Made by a program: the position numbers and the translations under genes. Shown piece after piece: positions 5,337 to 6,044 of a DNA stretch of 6,044 bases (positions within the stretch are counted from its first letter, which is position 1; each line of letters starts with the position of its first letter). A model generated the notes under the pieces. It worked only from the letters and a program-made list of their open reading frames with translations. It did no database searches and was not told the DNA's origin. Source of the DNA: Oscillospiraceae bacterium (GTDB taxonomy: Bacteria > Bacillota > Clostridia > Oscillospirales > Oscillospiraceae); assembly GCA_902783825.1 (NCBI GenBank), contig CACZSJ010000168.1:1-6044 (forward strand), given 5' to 3'.

Positions 5337-5400
5337 CTAAGAGAATCCACCGGGATGCGGCATCGAGCCCCCGCCGCCCGGCAATGAGGAGGCATGGCAG

Positions 5401-6044
5401 ATGACAGAAAGCAGCCGTCTGGAGCAAAGCACAAGGCAAACCATCATTGTACGCACCAGCCTGACCGGCATTGGGGTCAATGTTCTTCTGGCTGCCATGA
5501 AGGCGGCCATCGGTCTGCTCTCCAACTCCATCGCCGTGGTGCTGGACGCCGTGAACAATCTCTCCGACGCCCTTTCCAGTGTCATCACCATTGTGGGGGC
5601 GAAGCTTGCAGCCAAGCGGCCGGACAGGAAGCACCCCCTGGGCCACGGGCGGATCGAATATCTCAGCGCCATGCTGGTGGCGGCGCTGGTGCTCTATGCG
5701 GGCATCACCGCGCTGCTGGAGTCGGTGAAAAAGATCCTCCATCCCGAAAAGCCCTCGTATGCGCTGCTCTCCCTTCTGCTGATCGCCGCGGCGGTTCTGG
5801 TTAAGCTCCTGCTGGGGCGCTATGTGATCGCCCAGGGAAAGAAGGCCGATTCGGACGCACTCCTGGCTTCCGGAGCCGACGCACGCTTCGACGCCATCCT
5901 CTCGGGCTCTGTGCTCCTGTGCGCCATCCTGTATATGGCCACGGGCCTCTCCCTGGAAGCCTACGTAGGCGCGGTCATCGCCGTCTTTATTCTCAAATCC
6001 GGCCTGGAGATGATGACCGGAACCCTGGACGATTTGCTGGGCGC
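5401..6044 (+). CDS. Cation diffusion facilitator (CDF) family metal transporter, 3' end outside window
   Basis: The frame is open from the ATG at 5401 to the window edge (214 full codons); GAGGAGG (5386-5392) lies 8 bases upstream. It encodes a proton-coupled divalent metal exporter of the cytoplasmic membrane. Hydrophobic helices lie at about 18-40, 43-70, 88-108, 118-140, 165-182 and 186-203, the six expected. The conserved CDF loop HPLGHGRIEYL (78-88) follows helix 2. The metal site differs from the His-Asp/His-Asp of Zn transporters. Helix 2 has Asn52 and Asp56 in DAVNNLSD, and helix 5 has Asp160 and Asp164 in DARFD. This Asn-Asp/Asp-Asp pattern is known from MntE-like manganese exporters, so Mn2+ (or Fe2+/Co2+) is more likely than Zn2+; that is inference. 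There is no His-rich loop between helices 4 and 5. The cytoplasmic C-terminal domain should follow beyond the window. It diverges from the iron-sulfur gene. Confidence 0.93.
   Translation, partial: MTESSRLEQSTRQTIIVRTSLTGIGVNVLLAAMKAAIGLLSNSIAVVLDAVNNLSDALSSVITIVGAKLAAKRPDRKHPLGHGRIEYLSAMLVAALVLYAGITALLESVKKILHPEKPSYALLSLLLIAAAVLVKLLLGRYVIAQGKKADSDALLASGADARFDAILSGSVLLCAILYMATGLSLEAYVGAVIAVFILKSGLEMMTGTLDDLLG

Noticed and set aside
1..6044. CRISPR arrays, tRNA or rRNA genes, transposons, phage or toxin-antitoxin genes
   Set aside because: No direct-repeat array, tRNA cloverleaf, transposase, integrase or paired small toxin genes were seen on either strand.

Overview
The window looks like chromosomal DNA from an anaerobic, moderately GC-rich member of the Firmicutes, most likely a gut-type clostridium of the Oscillospirales kind. 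The reasons are strong AGGAGG-type ribosome binding sites, sigma-A-like TTGACA/TATAAT promoters, and a flavodoxin-like two-[4Fe-4S] protein (EFR1-like). A DUF4213/DUF364 protein and an HD-domain start of clostridial type point the same way. The taxonomic placement is inference; no rRNA or other marker gene is present.

Layout, right to left, because all but one gene lies on the minus strand. At the right edge a plus-strand cation diffusion facilitator (CDF) gene (5401 to beyond 6044) is transcribed away from the minus-strand iron-sulfur flavoprotein-like gene (4408-5190). Each has its own recognisable promoter in the shared 210-bp spacer. The iron-sulfur gene ends in a strong intrinsic terminator (4318-4364). 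Next comes a metal-efflux operon: a near-consensus promoter (4181-4209), an ArsR/SmtB-type operator at the start site (4152-4173), a 72-residue stand-alone heavy-metal-binding protein (3909-4127) and a PIB-2 type Zn/Cd/Pb P-type ATPase that lacks its own N-terminal metal-binding domain (1881-3845).

A 406-bp spacer (1475-1880) follows. It holds what may be the most interesting object here: a candidate small structured RNA (about 1555-1686, minus strand). It has an extended -10 promoter, three nested helices whose imperfect pairs are G.U only when read on the minus strand, and a 16-bp perfect terminal hairpin. Further left are the DUF4213/DUF364 protein (734-1474, with its own promoter), a lipoprotein cyclophilin-type peptidyl-prolyl isomerase (66-668) and the first codons of a probable HD-domain protein (1-38).

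Functionally, the middle and right of the window read as a metal-homeostasis neighbourhood. A metal-responsive repressor (not in the window) would control a split metallochaperone plus ATPase efflux pair. A CDF exporter with an Asn-Asp/Asp-Asp metal site, suggesting Mn2+ rather than Zn2+, lies close by, and so does a protein from a family described as a putative heavy-metal chelator. The cyclophilin and HD genes look like ordinary neighbours.
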